64,000 nucleotides of DNA. It comes from Marinobacter bohaiensis (GTDB lineage Bacteria > Pseudomonadota > Gammaproteobacteria > Pseudomonadales > Oleiphilaceae). A program made the position numbers and the translations under genes. The stretch is from contig NZ_QGEH01000001.1 of NCBI RefSeq assembly GCF_003258515.1, positions 434,001 through 498,000 on the forward strand, written 5' to 3'. Shown here in pieces: positions 16,417 to 24,415 of the stretch. How positions within the stretch are numbered: position 1 is the stretch's first letter; each line of letters opens with the position of its first letter. The notes under the pieces were generated by a model. The model was not told where the DNA came from, searched no databases, and saw nothing but the letters and a program-made list of their open reading frames with translations.

Positions 16417-17637
16417 ATGCTCAGCCAGTCCACCGTCGATGTCGTCAAGCAAACCATTCCCGTCCTGCAGGAACACGGCGAAACCCTGACCCGCCACTTC
16501 TATCAGCGCATGTTCGAGCACAACCCGGAAGTGAAGGCCTTCTTCAATCCGGCGCACCAGCAGGCGGGCACCCAGCAGCGCGCGCTGGCCGGTGCCATCT
16601 GCGCCTACGCCCAGCATATCGATAACCCGTCGGCCCTGGCCGGGGCGGTGGAGCTGATCGCACAGAAGCACGTGTCCCTGGGCATCAAGCCGGAGCATTA
16701 TCCGATCGTGGGCGAGAACCTGCTGGCGTCGATCCGCGAGGTGCTGGGTGAGGCGGCGACCGACGACATCATCAACGCCTGGGGGGAAGCCTATGGCGTA
16801 CTGGCGGATCTGTTCATCCAGCGCGAGGGGCAGATCTTCGAGCAACAGGAAGTCACCTACGGCTGGCAGGGCTTCAAGCGCTTCCTGGTGGAGAAACGTG
16901 AGCGCTGCAGCGACAACATCGAGTCCTTCTACCTGTGCCCGGCGGACGGCAGCGTGCTGGCGCCCCACCTGCCGGGACAATACCTGACCGTACGTATTCC
17001 CACGGCGGACGGCGGCACCACCCTGCGTAACTACAGCCTGTCCAACCGGCCCGGCGAACCCTGGTTCCGTATCAGCGTCAAGCGCGAAGCCGGGCAGGGC
17101 GACGTGCCGGCCGGCGTGGTGTCCAACTACCTGCACGACCACATCAACGTGGGCGACAGCCTCGAAGTCGCGCCGCCGGCCGGCGAGTTCACCCTGACGC
17201 TGCCCGAACCGGCGGACAAGCCGCTGGTCTTCATCGCCGGCGGCGTAGGGATCACGCCGCTGATGTCCATGCTGACGGTGGCGCTGGAGACGTCCCCGGC
17301 GGCGCGCCCGGTGGTGTTCATCCAGGCGGCGTTGAACCGCGCGGTCCAGCCGTTTGCCGGAGAGCTGGCCGAGCTGGCGCAGCGTTACGATAACCTGCGG
17401 CTGCATGCCCGGTTCAGTGACCCGCTGGATGGCGATCTGCAAGCCGGTCGCTGCCAGAGCACGGGCTTCATCGATGCCCCGCTGCTGGACGAACTGGTGG
17501 GCGATGCCGACGCCGCCTGGTATTTCTGCGGGCCCGCGCCGATGCTGCAGCAGGTGCGGCAGCTGCTGAAGGCGCGCGCAGTGCCCGAGGCCGACCAGCA
17601 CTACGAGTTCTTCGGTCCGGCCCAGGCGCTGGCCTGA
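16417..17637 (+). CDS. hmp: Flavohemoprotein Hmp, nitric oxide dioxygenase
   Basis: Protein of 406 residues in three parts. The globin (1-140) has FYQRMFEHNPEVKAFFN and the proximal His in AQKHVSLGIKPEHY. The FAD domain (150-260) has TLRNYSLSNRPGEPWFRISV, and the NAD domain has FIAGGVGITPLMSMLTVA and EFFGPAQALA at the C-terminus. It oxidises NO to nitrate with O2 and NAD(P)H in the cytoplasm, protecting from nitrosative stress. Length and order match E. coli Hmp (396). The start has AAGGAG about eight bases upstream. It is divergent from nsrR and under the operator at 16315-16337. Confidence 0.95.
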   Translation: MLSQSTVDVVKQTIPVLQEHGETLTRHFYQRMFEHNPEVKAFFNPAHQQAGTQQRALAGAICAYAQHIDNPSALAGAVELIAQKHVSLGIKPEHYPIVGENLLASIREVLGEAATDDIINAWGEAYGVLADLFIQREGQIFEQQEVTYGWQGFKRFLVEKRERCSDNIESFYLCPADGSVLAPHLPGQYLTVRIPTADGGTTLRNYSLSNRPGEPWFRISVKREAGQGDVPAGVVSNYLHDHINVGDSLEVAPPAGEFTLTLPEPADKPLVFIAGGVGITPLMSMLTVALETSPAARPVVFIQAALNRAVQPFAGELAELAQRYDNLRLHARFSDPLDGDLQAGRCQSTGFIDAPLLDELVGDADAAWYFCGPAPMLQQVRQLLKARAVPEADQHYEFFGPAQALA

Positions 17638-17663
17638 GGGCGACGAGTCGTCGGCTTGAGCGC

Positions 17664-17696
17664 CATCCGGGCGGCCTGCAACGGGCTGCCCGGATG
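17664..17696 (+). terminator. Hairpin after hmp
   Basis: CATCCGGGC (17664-17672) pairs perfectly with GCCCGGATG (17688-17696) around a 15-base loop. There is no T-run, so it may be a weak terminator or an mRNA-stabilising 3' end. Confidence 0.45.
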
Positions 17697-17799
17697 AGGG
17701 GATACCGGGAGTCGCGCTCGGCGATGGTCGACGGGGCGTCGACGCCTCATTGCAGAACGGTTGGTTAATCCTTGATCCGGGCAACCGGAGCGGCGAAAA

Positions 17800-17825
17800 T
17801 TGCGGACATTGCCACTGTCCGGCAA
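17800..17825. promoter_or_regulatory. Inverted repeat upstream of ilvE
   Basis: TTGC-GGACA and TGTCC-GGCAA form a dyad with one extra base in the right arm and a seven-base centre, 100 bases before ilvE. It could be an operator or a hairpin in the leader. I recognise no regulator for it. Confidence 0.35.
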
Positions 17826-17924
17826 GCGTTGATAATGGTAGGTTGCTATCAAGGAGCTGAATAGAGGCTCCGTGACCCCCTCCCAGGTCAATTCCGTTAC
17901 TCCCGCAGCATTGAGGACCATTTC

Positions 17925-18950
17925 ATGACAGAGGTTGCTTCCGATACCGCTTCCCAGACCGCCGCGGCGCCCGCGCCCTTCGGTACCCAGTTCGCCGAGA
18001 AGATGACGCTCGCGCGTTACGCCGACGGACAATGGCAGGGAGTGGAAACGGTACCGGTGGGTCCGTTGCCTCTGCATCCCGCGTCCCATGTGCTGCACTA
18101 CGGCAGCAGTTGTTTCGAGGGGCTCAAGGCCTACCGCATGCCGGACGGCGATGTGCGTATTTTCCGGCTCGAACGGCACGTGGCCCGCTTCCAGCGCAGC
18201 GCCGCCCTGCTGTGTCTGCCGCAGCCGCCGGCGGAGATGGTTGAGGCGATGATCCGCGAAGTGGTGGAACTGGCGCGGGATATTATTCCCGAGGCGCCCG
18301 GCGCGCTCTACCTGCGGCCCACACTGATCGGTACCGAAGCCAACATCGGTGCGGCCGGCGCGTCGTCGGCCGAAGCGCTGGTTTACATCCTGGCGTCGCC
18401 GGTGGGTGACTACTTCGCCGGCGGCAAGGGCCTGACGATCCTCATCGAGGACCAGGAAATGCGCAGCACGCCGGGCTTCGGCCAGGCCAAGACCGGTGGC
18501 AACTATGCTGCGGCCCTGCGCCACGTGAACCGCGCGCGGACCGAATACGACGCTGACCAGGTCCTGTTCTGCCCCGGCGGTGACGTGCAGGAGACCGGTG
18601 CCTCCAACTTTTTCCTGATCGACGACAACCGTCTGTTGACCAAGCCGCTGGATCCCTCCTTCCTGCACGGCGTCACCCGGGATTCGATCATCACCCTGGC
18701 CCGGGACCTGGGCTATGAGGTCGTCGAGCGGGACTTCACCGTCGACGAGGTGAAGGCATGGATCAAGACCGGCGAGGCGGCCCTGTCCGGCACCGCGGCG
18801 GTGCTGTCCGGCGTGGGCGCCTTCGTCCACGGCGATACCCGCTACCCGGTGGGCGACGGCGGCGTGGGCCCCAACACCCGCAAGCTGAGCGAGGCCCTGC
18901 GCGCGCTGCAATCCGGCCAGACTCCGGACCGTTTCGGCTGGCTGAGCTGA
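17925..18950 (+). CDS. ilvE: Branched-chain amino acid aminotransferase
   Basis: Protein of 341 residues of PLP fold type IV. Motifs include VLHYGSSCFEGLKAYR, LYLRPTLIGTEANIG, the PLP-lysine region GQAKTGGNYAAALRHVNRA, and ETGASNFFLIDDN. The last two with this spacing mark the longer BCAT type shared by eukaryotes and many bacteria. It moves the amino group between glutamate and the keto acids of leucine, isoleucine and valine. The first 20 residues (TEVASDTASQTAAAPAP) are a low-complexity extension, so the true start could be slightly inside. No partner genes are nearby. A hairpin terminator follows at 18967. Confidence 0.9.
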   Translation: MTEVASDTASQTAAAPAPFGTQFAEKMTLARYADGQWQGVETVPVGPLPLHPASHVLHYGSSCFEGLKAYRMPDGDVRIFRLERHVARFQRSAALLCLPQPPAEMVEAMIREVVELARDIIPEAPGALYLRPTLIGTEANIGAAGASSAEALVYILASPVGDYFAGGKGLTILIEDQEMRSTPGFGQAKTGGNYAAALRHVNRARTEYDADQVLFCPGGDVQETGASNFFLIDDNRLLTKPLDPSFLHGVTRDSIITLARDLGYEVVERDFTVDEVKAWIKTGEAALSGTAAVLSGVGAFVHGDTRYPVGDGGVGPNTRKLSEALRALQSGQTPDRFGWLS

Positions 18951-18966
18951 TCCCCGTCTGCTTCTG

Positions 18967-18994
18967 AACCCGGTGCCCGTGCGGCGCCGGGTTT
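18967..18994 (+). terminator. Terminator after ilvE
   Basis: AACCCGGTGC pairs with GGCGCCGGGTTT around a short loop (CCGTGC), with one mismatch near the loop; the stem ends in TTT. It lies 17 bases after the stop. Confidence 0.6.
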
Positions 18995-19239
18995 CACCTC
19001 TCCCGCCCTTATTCCTTACCGTCGCACGTCCGTTCTTCGACGCTCCGGCGGCCAGATCCAACCGGTGCACTGCAAGGCGCTTTTCGGCCGGCGTTAATGC
19101 CCGATGCGGCGGCTTTCTTTTCTTTCAAGAAAAATGAACACCGCATCATTCTTGTAACGTTTTCTATACAGACTTTCCCGCCGAGCCTGGCGCATCCTGC
19201 TACAGTCAATAGTTGGTTTTGCGACTTTTTCGGAGTTTC

Positions 19240-19851
19240 ATGGACGGCTGGCGGCGATGGATCGGTATGGGGTTACTGCTGACCTGGCTGGGCGGCTCGG
19301 CGGTGGGTTACGGCTGGTATCAGTCTCAATACCTGCAGCCTTACCCCGGGGCGAATTCCTCGCAAACCGTCCTTCCGGAGGCATTGCGAAAGCAGTTGGA
19401 ACGGGCCTGGAGCGCCGAGCCGACGGCGACCGGGGTCGAGCCGGGCGGCGTCACGCTGGTGCATTTCTCGCAGCCGGGTTGCCGCTGCGACGACGCCAGT
19501 CGCGACCACCTGAGGCGCTTGCGGGCGGAATACAGTCGGTCCGATCTTGCCGTGATCCAGGCGTTGCCGCCGACGGCCGACGCCGCGGTCCCGGACCTCG
19601 GTGAAGCGGTGGACCGACGCAAGCTGCCAGCGTTATGGCAGCTGGTTTCGGCGGTCCCGGCGGCGGCGCTGTTTGGACCTGGCGGTCAGCTGCTGTACTT
19701 CGGCCCCTATTCGAGCGGCCCCTCCTGTGGCAGCGGCATCAACTTCGTGGAAGACGAACTGAGTCGGCTCCGGAACCATGAATCCGTGACACCCTGGATC
19801 AATGAGGTGGCCCTGGGCTGCTTCTGTGCGATCCGGCACCGGAAGACCTGA
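19240..19851 (+). CDS. Membrane-anchored thioredoxin-fold protein with CxC motif (DUF6436-like)
   Basis: Protein of 203 residues. The start is at 19240 (CGGAGTTTC before ATG); a TTG at 19213 is less likely. One N-terminal membrane segment (WIGMGLLLTWLGGSAVGYGW) anchors a periplasmic domain. It contains TLVHFSQPGCRCDDASRDHL, a thioredoxin-like strand and helix start, but with Cys-Arg-Cys instead of CxxC. A second region, FGPGGQLLYFGPYSSGPSCG, matches the cis-Pro side of such folds. I place it near DUF6436 from memory of the pattern. It could be a thiol oxidoreductase or a metal-binding relative. The MCP gene starts 24 bases later, so the two are probably cotranscribed. Confidence 0.6.
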   Translation: MDGWRRWIGMGLLLTWLGGSAVGYGWYQSQYLQPYPGANSSQTVLPEALRKQLERAWSAEPTATGVEPGGVTLVHFSQPGCRCDDASRDHLRRLRAEYSRSDLAVIQALPPTADAAVPDLGEAVDRRKLPALWQLVSAVPAAALFGPGGQLLYFGPYSSGPSCGSGINFVEDELSRLRNHESVTPWINEVALGCFCAIRHRKT

Positions 19852-19875
19852 GACCACGTACCAGGAGAATCTCGT

Positions 19876-21441
19876 ATGGATACGATCCTGCGCCCGGATA
19901 TCTCTACGTCCGCACCAGCGGCGGCCGCCGCTGAGCGTTCGTCGGACACGCTCTACAGTCTTGACCGCCAGCGTCGCCAGGCGGATCGCCTCATGGCCGG
20001 TGTCAGTGCGCTTCTGATGCTCTATGCCGTGGCACTGGCCGGGTGGCACGACACCTGGCTGGCGCTGTTCTGGTTCGGTGTGCCGGCGCTGGTGGTGCCA
20101 GTCGCCCTGGCGTGGCTCAGCCCGGGCAGTCGGCTGTCGCGGGTGGGATTCGGCGCCGGCTTCATGATTCTTTCGGCGCTGCATATCCACCAGGCCCACG
20201 GCATGATCGAGATGCACTTCGGGATCTTCATGCTGCTGGCGTTTCTGCTGTATTACCGGGACTGGCTGCCCATCGTCGCCGCTGCGGGCGTGATCGCGGT
20301 GCATCACCTGGTATTCAATTACCTGCAGGTGGCCGGCGTCTGGTCGGTCTACGTGTTCGAGGCCAATACCGGGTTGGAGATCGTGCTCTTGCACGCCGCC
20401 TATGTGGTGTTTGAGTCGATAATCCTGGTGGTGATGGCGATCAAGCTGCGGCGCGAGGCGGTGGAAACGGAAGAAGTCTATGCCACTGTGGGCAGCCTGT
20501 TGCAGGGGGGCGACCGCATCGACCTGAGGGGAACGGAGCGGCCGCCGGGCAGCCGCGTGGGCCATGCCTTGCAGGCGGTCATGAGCGAGACCCGGACGGT
20601 GCTGCGGGAGACACAGGATGTCACCGGGCAACTGGATGCCACCAGCTCGGAGATGGAGCGGCTGGCGGAAGGGCTGGCTTCCAATTTCCGCACCGAGGAG
20701 GCGGATACTGAGCAGGCGGCGTCGGCGGTCAGCGAAGCCACCGCGGCCGTCCAGCAGGTGGCCGAGAGTGCCCGAGACGCGGCCGAAGCGGCCGACAGCG
20801 TGGACGGTGCCGCCCGTGAGGCGACGATGTCCATCGACAGCAGCCGACCGGTCATCGACCGGCTGTCCTCCAGCATTGACCGCGGCGGCGACCGGGTGGA
20901 TCAGCTGACCCGCGACAGCTACCGCATCGGTAGCGTTCTGGACGTGATCACCGGGGTTGCCGAGCAGACCAACCTGCTGGCTCTGAACGCGGCTATTGAG
21001 GCGGCGCGGGCCGGCGAACAGGGGCGCGGCTTTGCCGTAGTCGCCGACGAGGTTCGCTCGCTGGCCCAGAAAACTCAGCAGTCGGCGCTGGAAATCCAGT
21101 CCATGATCGACGAGCTGCAAACCGCCGCCAAGGCAGCGGATTCGGCCATGGCGGACAGTCGCGACGCCACCCGGGACACGGTGGAGGTCTTCGATGGCTT
21201 CGCCGAACGCCTGGCGACCATTGCCGACGGCGTGGAGCGCATCAACCTGGCCAATCGCCAGACCGCCGAGGCGGCGGCTCACCAGCGTGCGGTTATGGAA
21301 GCCGGTGACAACAGCGTCCTGGCGATTCGCCGGGATATCCTGGCCAGCCGCGGGGAGGTCCATCACCTGGCGGATGTGAGCGGTCGTCTGCGCCGGCTTG
21401 CCGAGCAACTCCTGCACCAGTCCACCCGATTCTCCCTGTAG
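19876..21441 (+). CDS. Methyl-accepting chemotaxis protein with His-rich membrane sensor domain
   Basis: Protein of 521 residues. After a 35-residue soluble start, about six helices (40-195) form an integral membrane domain with no large periplasmic loop. It holds several His in or near the helices: [20 protein letters not shown] and [11 protein letters not shown]. No HAMP is seen. The cytoplasmic signalling part has the conserved tip [20 protein letters not shown] and [20 protein letters not shown], so it should work with CheA and CheW. The ligand is unknown. The His-rich membrane domain is a known but poorly understood MCP input type and may hold a metal, haem or quinone. There is no CheB/CheR pentapeptide at the C-terminus. 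Confidence 0.88.
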   Translation: MDTILRPDISTSAPAAAAAERSSDTLYSLDRQRRQADRLMAGVSALLMLYAVALAGWHDTWLALFWFGVPALVVPVALAWLSPGSRLSRVGFGAGFMILSALHIHQAHGMIEMHFGIFMLLAFLLYYRDWLPIVAAAGVIAVHHLVFNYLQVAGVWSVYVFEANTGLEIVLLHAAYVVFESIILVVMAIKLRREAVETEEVYATVGSLLQGGDRIDLRGTERPPGSRVGHALQAVMSETRTVLRETQDVTGQLDATSSEMERLAEGLASNFRTEEADTEQAASAVSEATAAVQQVAESARDAAEAADSVDGAAREATMSIDSSRPVIDRLSSSIDRGGDRVDQLTRDSYRIGSVLDVITGVAEQTNLLALNAAIEAARAGEQGRGFAVVADEVRSLAQKTQQSALEIQSMIDELQTAAKAADSAMADSRDATRDTVEVFDGFAERLATIADGVERINLANRQTAEAAAHQRAVMEAGDNSVLAIRRDILASRGEVHHLADVSGRLRRLAEQLLHQSTRFSL

Positions 21442-21590
21442 AGGCCGGCTGCTCACGTCGTCGCGACATGACGGCGGCGTCGCTCTGTCGCCAGTGGCCC
21501 CACTGTAAGTGCTCGCTCTCGGCGTTATCCTAATAACACCGGGACAGGAGGTCCTGGTCGTTACTTGAGGGACCCGCCGCATAGGGACAT

Positions 21591-22385
21591 ATGGCCATGA
21601 AGCACGACATCTGGGAAAAGCTGCCGCCGCAACTTTATCTTCAACTCAAACGCTGGGATTATCGGCTCAAGGAAAAGGGCGCGTTTGAAGCAGCACAGCG
21701 CCTGCGCCAGGACGAGTCGCCCCAGGGTTACTCGTTTCGGCCGTTCGACCGCCAGCGTGCGATTTTTGTGCAGGTTCCCCGTTGCGCCGGCATGGCGATC
21801 AGCCAGACCCTGTTCGGCAACCTGTCCGGCGGCCACACCACGCTGGAGCAGTACCTGAACATCTTCGAGCCGCGCTGCGTTGCGGAGTATTTCAAGTTCG
21901 CGTTCGTGCGCAATCCCTGGGACCGGCTGGTATCGATCTACGCGTCGTTGCGTGACGGCGGCGGCAGCGCGACGGACCGGCGCCTGTACGAGCAGGAACT
22001 GAAGCCGCATGGGGACTTCGAGACTTTCGTACGGCGCTGGCTGACGCGTCGCAACGTCCGCAAGTGGACGCCGTTCTGCCCGCAGTATCATTTCATGCTG
22101 GATCGGCGCGAAATGGTGAAGCTGGATTTCGTCGGCTTCGTGGAGAACATCGAGCAGGATTTCCGCCAGGTGGCGGCACGGCTCGGCGCAAGCGCTTCGC
22201 TGCCGATGCTCAACCGCGGAGAGACGGCGCATTACACGGAATTCTACACCCCCGAGACCCGGGATATCGTGGCGGAGGTGTATGCCGAGGACATTCGTCT
22301 GCTGGGGTACAGTTTCGACAATGAAAACCTGCCCCAGCAGATTGCCGGTCGTGACCAGGACCGGGTCTACACCCTGCGTTCCTAG
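21591..22385 (+). CDS. Sulfotransferase family 2-like protein
   Basis: Protein of 264 residues. It has the two PAPS-binding elements of the family: IFVQVPRCAGMAISQTLFG (5' phosphosulfate loop, usually VxKTAGTS, here PRCAGMA) and YFKFAFVRNPWDRLVSIYAS (3' phosphate loop). It would move a sulfate from PAPS to a carbohydrate or other acceptor. In bacteria such genes often decorate exopolysaccharide or LPS. The Lys-to-Arg and Thr-to-Cys changes in the first loop are found in bacterial relatives but weaken certainty about activity. No glycan genes are adjacent. The start has AGGGAC about six bases upstream. Confidence 0.75.
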   Translation: MAMKHDIWEKLPPQLYLQLKRWDYRLKEKGAFEAAQRLRQDESPQGYSFRPFDRQRAIFVQVPRCAGMAISQTLFGNLSGGHTTLEQYLNIFEPRCVAEYFKFAFVRNPWDRLVSIYASLRDGGGSATDRRLYEQELKPHGDFETFVRRWLTRRNVRKWTPFCPQYHFMLDRREMVKLDFVGFVENIEQDFRQVAARLGASASLPMLNRGETAHYTEFYTPETRDIVAEVYAEDIRLLGYSFDNENLPQQIAGRDQDRVYTLRS

Positions 22386-22456
22386 ATCACGGCTTGGGTC
22401 GTGCGATCGCAATTGCTGGTAAACTCGTGGCTTTTCGTCCCAGGGGTGAACGCCGT

Positions 22457-23230
22457 ATGTTCAAGTTTTCGAGCGCCCGTTGCCTGATCCTCGCCCTTGT
22501 CGTGTGGGGGAGCGGTGGGACCGTGCGGGCCGAAGTGCTCGAACTGGTGACCGAACCCTGGCCGCCGCTGGTGGAGCAACGGGACGGCAAACCCGCCGGC
22601 CCCTTGTGGACGGTTGCCCGGGCCGTGCTGACACGGATGGGGTACGAGCCGCGCCTGCGTTTTGTTCCCTGGAAACGGGCGCTGGACCTGGTGGCCCGCA
22701 ACGAGGCCGATGCCGTGCTGGGTGCGGGTATGACCGTCGAGCGCCGGCAGCTTTTCCTGTATCCCGCCGAACCCCTGGCCTACAGTGAGACCGTGCTGTT
22801 TTCCGATCGCCGCTCGTCACTGGTCTACGAGGATTTTGACAGTCTGGAGGGGCTGACCATCGGTCTGTCGGCCGGCTACTCCTACACCCGGGATGTCTGG
22901 TCTGCGCCCCAGTTCGAGCGTGAGGAAGTGCGGGATATCCGGGCCGGGCTGAACATGGTACTGCTGGGCCGGGTGGATGCCTTCATGGTCAATCGCGCCG
23001 TAGGCTGGCACGAAGCCCACCGTCTGGGCATTGCCGACCAGCTTTCGGCGTCGGTCAAGCCGATCAGCGAGGGGAGTGTCTACCTGATGTTCGCACCGAC
23101 CACCGACCCGGAGCTGGTGCATGCCTTCGATCGCGCCATACGCAGGTTTCGCGGTTCAAAGGAATATGTGCGCCTGATGCGCGACTACGCGGCCCCTCAT
23201 CCTGACGAGGCCAGCACACCCGATTCCTGA
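22457..23230 (+). CDS. Periplasmic solute-binding protein, family 3 (orphan)
   Basis: Protein of 257 residues starting MFKFSSARCLILALVVWGSG with a signal peptide ending at VRA|EVLEL. Typical family 3 features follow: LVTEPWPPLVEQRDGKPAGP, VPWKRALDLVARNEADAVLG and SLEGLTIGLSAGYSYTRDVW. Such proteins bind amino acids or other small solutes. There is no ABC permease or ATPase nearby, so it may feed a distant transporter or act as a sensor module. AGGGG lies about 10 bases before the ATG; the frame is open for 21 more codons upstream without a better site. A second orphan of the same family is at 59676-60521. Confidence 0.82.
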   Translation: MFKFSSARCLILALVVWGSGGTVRAEVLELVTEPWPPLVEQRDGKPAGPLWTVARAVLTRMGYEPRLRFVPWKRALDLVARNEADAVLGAGMTVERRQLFLYPAEPLAYSETVLFSDRRSSLVYEDFDSLEGLTIGLSAGYSYTRDVWSAPQFEREEVRDIRAGLNMVLLGRVDAFMVNRAVGWHEAHRLGIADQLSASVKPISEGSVYLMFAPTTDPELVHAFDRAIRRFRGSKEYVRLMRDYAAPHPDEASTPDS

Positions 23231-23243
23231 GGCGCGATCGCCG

Positions 23244-24032
23244 CTATTCGGAACTGACCCGGTAGAGTTGCCGCCAGATGGCATGACCGGTCCGGTCGAA
23301 CTCGATCAGGGTGTCGACGAACCGCCGGCGGGCCCCAGTGTCGATCAACTCGTCCGGCAGCAGCGGGTCGAAGACGATGCGACGGATGGCCCGGTCGCCC
23401 AGCACGAAGGATTCCCGGGCCGCCGCTTCCGGCTCCAGCACGTCGGCCTGCTTGAGCCACTGATCCAGCTGCCGGGCGCCGTCGCGGTAGCCCTGCTCCA
23501 GGGCGTCCCGGTCCCAGAGGTTGCGGGCCTGACGGTCGCGCTCCTCGTCGAGATCGCAGAGTGCGAACACCGGCGCTTCCGACTCCAGCCCCAGGCGATA
23601 CAGCCGTTCCCGGATCGCCGCGCCGCCGCCGGTCAGGTTGTCAGGGCGGACGAACAGGTCGCGGCTGAGTTCGCGGAAACCGTTGATTTCCAGGGCCCGT
23701 AACCGTCGGCGCGCGGCGGGTTTGTCGCTGCGGGGCAGGTTGCCGAGATGAACGCCGACCCAGTGCTGCGTCCAGGGCCGGATACGTTCCAGGGAGGCGC
23801 GCCAGCCCCGCACGTCGTCACTGAGCTTGTGGGCGCGATCGGTGAGCTGGTAGAGACCGCGTCCGCTGGACTCGATCAGTCCCTCTGAGCACAGGCGAGT
23901 AAGGGCGACCCGCGTGCTGTTGCTGGTCACACCGAACAGCTCGCAGATGTTGATGGCGATTCGAACCGGAAGGACATCGTCATCCATGGCCGTCATCAGG
24001 TTCATGATCAGACGCTGGGGCTTGGGTTTCAC
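23244..24032 (-). CDS. PaaX-like transcriptional regulator
   Basis: Protein of 262 residues. The N-terminal winged helix (PQRLIMNLMTAMDDDVLPVR, then NSTRVALTRLCSEGLIESSG, RGLYQLT) and the middle region (WTQHWVGVHLGNLPRSDK, RRLRALEINGFRELSRDLFV) match PaaX, the repressor of phenylacetyl-CoA catabolism. No paa gene is in the window, so the ligand and target are open. Related regulators respond to various CoA thioesters. It is convergent with the solute-binding protein gene, 13 bases apart, and divergent from the CHASE2 gene. Confidence 0.8.
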   Translation of the reverse strand: MKPKPQRLIMNLMTAMDDDVLPVRIAINICELFGVTSNSTRVALTRLCSEGLIESSGRGLYQLTDRAHKLSDDVRGWRASLERIRPWTQHWVGVHLGNLPRSDKPAARRRLRALEINGFRELSRDLFVRPDNLTGGGAAIRERLYRLGLESEAPVFALCDLDEERDRQARNLWDRDALEQGYRDGARQLDQWLKQADVLEPEAAARESFVLGDRAIRRIVFDPLLPDELIDTGARRRFVDTLIEFDRTGHAIWRQLYRVSSE

Positions 24033-24415
24033 CGGATACTTCTCTCAATCCTTCCGCATGACAGGGCGCCGCCAACCGACGGTCTAGCCTGAAATGTTAC
24101 CACGCTAACCAAAACACGGGCATTTCGCCGTTAGTGGAAGAGTGGCGGAATGAGACCCGGGTCGCGTCCTCCGCTTGGAATGAATCAAGTTGACAGGCTT
24201 GCGAGTGTCGCCTAACACTTCATGCAGTGCTGTTGCCTAATTGCTGTATCAGGTATCTCGTTTCCGGACTCTTGATTTTCACAGCAAGGATGCGGCGTCA
24301 TGTACTCCTGCCTGTTTTCTTCATCAAAGTATCGATTCGTTGAACGCTCCGTGATGCCGTGCGAGGGCCCGTCCCGTACGACCGGATGCCGACCCGGATA
24401 GCGCCGGGAGTCTCT
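24033..24415. other. Intergenic region between the PaaX-like and CHASE2 genes
   Basis: About 380 bases without a supported gene, with lower GC than its surroundings. It carries the likely CHASE2 promoter at 24190-24218 and presumably the promoter of the PaaX-like gene. I see no RNA gene or repeat. A frame opening at 24359 lacks a ribosome site and was not used. Confidence 0.55.
24190..24218 (+). promoter_or_regulatory. Sigma-70-type promoter upstream of the CHASE2 operon
   Basis: A consensus -35 box TTGACA (24190-24195), exactly 17 bases, then TAACAC (24213-24218, three of six matches to the -10 consensus). It lies about 200 bases before the CHASE2 start and would leave a long leader. Confidence 0.45.

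Noticed and set aside
24120-24190. tRNA-like stretch (GGAAGAGTGGCGGAATGAG)
   Set aside because: It cannot be folded into a cloverleaf with T-loop and acceptor stem; no tRNA is supported in the window.
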